From assembly GCF_040807025.1 (NCBI RefSeq), contig NC_090982.1, positions 50,079,112-50,143,111 of the forward strand: a stretch of 64,000 nucleotides of DNA, written 5' to 3'. A model generated the notes under the pieces. That model made no database searches, had not been told where the DNA came from, and was given only the letters and a program-made list of their open reading frames with translations. Both the position numbers and the translations under genes were made by a program. This DNA is from Struthio camelus. Taxonomy: Eukaryota > Chordata > Aves > Struthioniformes > Struthionidae. Positions 61,696-64,000 of this stretch are shown here, piece after piece. How positions within the stretch are numbered: the first letter of the stretch is position 1; every line of letters begins with the position of its first letter.

Positions 61696-62654
61696 GTGAG
61701 TTTGCCTGCAAGTCAACAGTTGCTTTTTGGCCAACACAGTGAAAACATTAGCCAAATCCTTTTCAGATGGAGGAAAGTTATACCAAGTTTAGGTTTACAG
61801 ATGGGAAGGAGTGCCAAAACCATTAATAGACCACAAAGAATAAGTTCTTCAGGAGAACTGTGCCTGAGCAATACACAGTGGGGGTTAAGAAAACAAATCA
61901 CAGGATTGTTTGAGATGGTTTCAGGTTTTAGTCCAAAAAGAAATGTGTAAAAGCTTCCAAAAAACACAAAGAAAATTAAAGCGTGTGGTTCTGAATCTTT
62001 GGTTTAATGACCAAAACCACCAAATCCTCCTAATAATGCTGTACTCGCTCTTTTCTGATGAAATCAACCCTTTCCACTGAAAAAAAATAACAATGATTGG
62101 TTTGTGCCGTTGTAAAAAAGGTCCAGTTGGTGACATTTTAAATAAATTGTCGTTTTGGTATTTCCTAGAAAAGACTGACCAGTCAAAATATCACTTCAAC
62201 CTTTTCCCTATTTTTTTGTGTGTTCTTCATATTCTCTGTGTTTTCCCTCACTCACATACAGCAGTTTGTCTTTCAGCTAACTGCTTCCTGGTCAACACAC
62301 AGAAATGAAACATCTCCCAAGCGGAGTTCAAAATGTCAAGAAAGTCAGCAAAAGCATATTTTCTTCTCTAAGCTAAAAGATATGTTTTCCTAGAGGTTTT
62401 TGATATTCCTTGCTTATCTCTGTCAAAATAAAATACTGGTGTACATGAAATAAGCACTTGGCTGCAAAATATTTTTATAAAATTAGAACTAAAATTGGTA
62501 TTGCCACAAATAGATTAATTCAATAAATAAATATTGATCTGCTATTTTCAGAATACAAAGCAAGACCCAGCTGGTAGTTTTAAAAATATATACTGGTAGT
62601 CTATTAACAACTTATATTAGCGTTCAACAGTAGAGCAATACTTTTGTTTGCATA

Positions 62655-62815
62655 AAGCCTTTCATCTGAAAATCTCAATGTGCTTATTAGAAACTGTATA
62701 TTGAAACTGAAGCACAGAAAGGTTAAACGACAAGGTATGTCAGCAGCACAGATGAAAACAGGACACAAACTTCCTGAGTCACTGTTACTTGCTATTATTC
62801 CTGACCATGCTACCG
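62655..62815 (-). mobile_element. MIR/CORE-SINE-like element, minus strand
   Basis: Read on the plus strand the order is that of a reversed MIR-type SINE. AAAATCTCAATGTGCTTATT corresponds to 'aaagcgcttta'. GAAACTGAAGCACAGAAAGG with TTAAACGACAAGG corresponds to 'gaaactgaggcacagagaggttaagtgacttgcc'. GTCAGCAGCACAGATG and AACTTCCTGAGTCACTG correspond to the internal 'gtcagtggcagag ... caggagtcctgac' part, and TGACCATGCTACC to the 5' end. It is highly diverged; the subfamily is not determined. Confidence 0.65.
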
Positions 62816-64000
62816 TCTCTGAAACCAGGTCACAATTCCTGGAGTCACTTAAATTTCTCCTCTGTAAACTGAACAGCATAGAATAATAGAAAGGAGGTCA
62901 CATTTTCCACAATCTCTAAGAGCCAGTCCTATAAAATGCAAAAAGACATCTAGCAAGGTTTTCAAAAGTGTTAGGGTCCAAATCCCTTTGGACCTGCCTG
63001 GACACTCAAATAAAAGGTATGTATTAGCTTTATCAAATAGAGTGATGGAGCCCTAGGATGGGCTAACAAAGCCCGTATGTATTCTAGTACATCCTGTGCT
63101 GAAATCTGCAGCTCACGTCATCACTAAAACAACTGCTCACCCTGGCTAGATCCAAGCTAGAGTGTTTGCCTGCACACTCCAACATCACACCATCATTTGG
63201 CTGCAGAGACCTTCCTGAGGCTTATACCAAAGCTAAGTGGCATCAAGCTGATTTTACATCCTTGCACTACAGCTGGATTTTCAGACAGTGTTAACAGCAG
63301 AGGTCCTTTGACATCAACAGCTCTCTAAAAACTGAGAAGCCCAACTGCTTGAACAAAGACAGTTGCACTGATTCAAAAATTATGAGGAAAGCTATAGACA
63401 GCCAGCACCACACCATCAGAGACAAAACCCTGGCTCCACAAGACATCCCATCCTATGCCCCAGATCAGTTGCTTCTTTCCTGCACTTTGAAGCTGCCACC
63501 AGTTAAGTTCACCCAATGGTAAATTTAAAAAGACAGGAAAATAGTGGCAGGGTAAACGCCAGAAGAATGAAGAGGAAGGAAAAGACGTTTTCTTCATTCG
63601 CCCTAGAGACTGAAACACCTCCTGATGACTTCATTTCTTTAACATAGGCTTCTAAAATGCCAGTGTCCACAAACAAACCCATTCTTAATTCAAAATGTCT
63701 TTATCTGGCCACAGAGATTTTAATCCAGATAAGACTCTAATTCCCTCCCTGACTTAAAATAACAGATTTGAAGGTGAAACTGTGTTGGCATCTTCTGACT
63801 CTCAACATGTATGTTACACCAATCTGGGCTTCCTCTATCATTCCCTCCCTTTTTTTAGGTGAACATTTGATCTTAGTTACATAGATTTGACTCTCAGGTT
63901 TACCGCTAACGTACGATTCATTTCCCCCCCCCCTTTTTTTTTTTTAATCTTATGCATCATTTTCAGAGCTAATCTAAGGACATTTACCAAAAAAGTCAGC
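62816..64000. other. Non-coding DNA at the window end
   Basis: AGGTTTTCAAAAGTGTTAGG followed by GTCCAAATCCC (62957-62985) resembles the 'gattttcaaaagtgcctaaggg' block of the old palindromic repeats. The rest has no recognised gene or element. A C10-T12 run lies at 63924-63945. Confidence 0.45.
63924..63945. repeat. C10-T12 homopyrimidine tract
   Basis: Ten C followed by twelve T without interruption. It could adopt triplex or, on the G strand, weak quadruplex-like structure, and its length is prone to sequencing error. Confidence 0.8.

Larger units (their letters stand above)
54436..62654. other. Non-coding DNA with weak repeat scraps
   Basis: No gene is recognised. A purine-rich run occupies 55238-55273. 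GCTGAATTTTGGGCACCTCAG near 55053, GACTCAATGGGAGTTTATTC at about 59021 and AATTGACCCTGAAGTCC at about 61369 each resemble pieces of the old palindromic repeats seen at 41 and 49 kb, but are too short to call alone. AT-rich inverted arms AGATATTT (58037-58044) and AAATATCT (58062-58069) form a small hairpin. A 15-nt interval at 61681-61695 sits between strong splice-like signals. Confidence 0.45.

Noticed and set aside
1..64000. Searched by eye for tRNA, rRNA, CRISPR arrays, LTR pairs, virus-derived genes and bacterial-type operons
   Set aside because: None seen. Composition, CR1 copies and MIR-like elements fit vertebrate nuclear DNA. Very old or short copies could be missed without computation.

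Overview
This window looks like AT-rich, gene-poor avian nuclear DNA. The main support is two CR1 LINE copies whose 3' ends carry the CR1 octamer ATTCTGTG, together with a low density of recent repeats and only old, decayed LINE and SINE debris elsewhere. The order of bird and the chromosome cannot be told from the sequence. I found no protein-coding gene, rRNA, tRNA, CRISPR array or virus-derived gene that I can support. The long reading frames are either CR1 reverse-transcriptase remnants, their antisense shadows, or chance frames. The window is best read as intergenic or deep intronic sequence.

Layout. 1-6000: AT-rich unique DNA with a cluster of overlapping PBX/HOX-like sites near 1440 and three weak ancient-repeat scraps. 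6005-6545: a heavily decayed CR1-type LINE. 6546-24729: mostly unique DNA; 11.2-14.1 kb and 15.9-17.4 kb have the look of conserved regulatory DNA, with homeodomain, FOX and SOX-like sites, and 20892-20978 (minus strand) is a candidate exon. 24730-24901: a MIR/CORE-SINE-like element. 24902-31850: unique DNA with an AT-rich palindromic patch and a perfect 23-bp duplication. 31787-32460: a compact repeat cluster of a tandem duplication, an ancient CR1 on the plus strand, an ancient CR1 3' end on the minus strand and a palindrome. 35728-36624: an old CR1 3' end beside a young, 5'-truncated CR1 on the plus strand. 41751-42715: a second young CR1 of the same subfamily on the minus strand. The two young copies form a long inverted repeat with a 5.1-kb spacer. 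42716-64000: unique DNA with palindromic ancient elements (49005-49083 is the clearest), an old CR1 at 54190-54435, a reverse-oriented MIR-like element at 62655-62815, and a conserved-looking stretch at 52.4-53.35 kb.

The most useful leads are the CR1 inverted pair, the small palindromic element with perfect termini at 49005-49083 and its apparent relatives, the PBX/HOX cluster, the candidate regulatory blocks, and three splice-flanked short frames that could be exons of an unseen gene. All conservation statements are judgements from base composition and motifs, since no alignment or search was possible.
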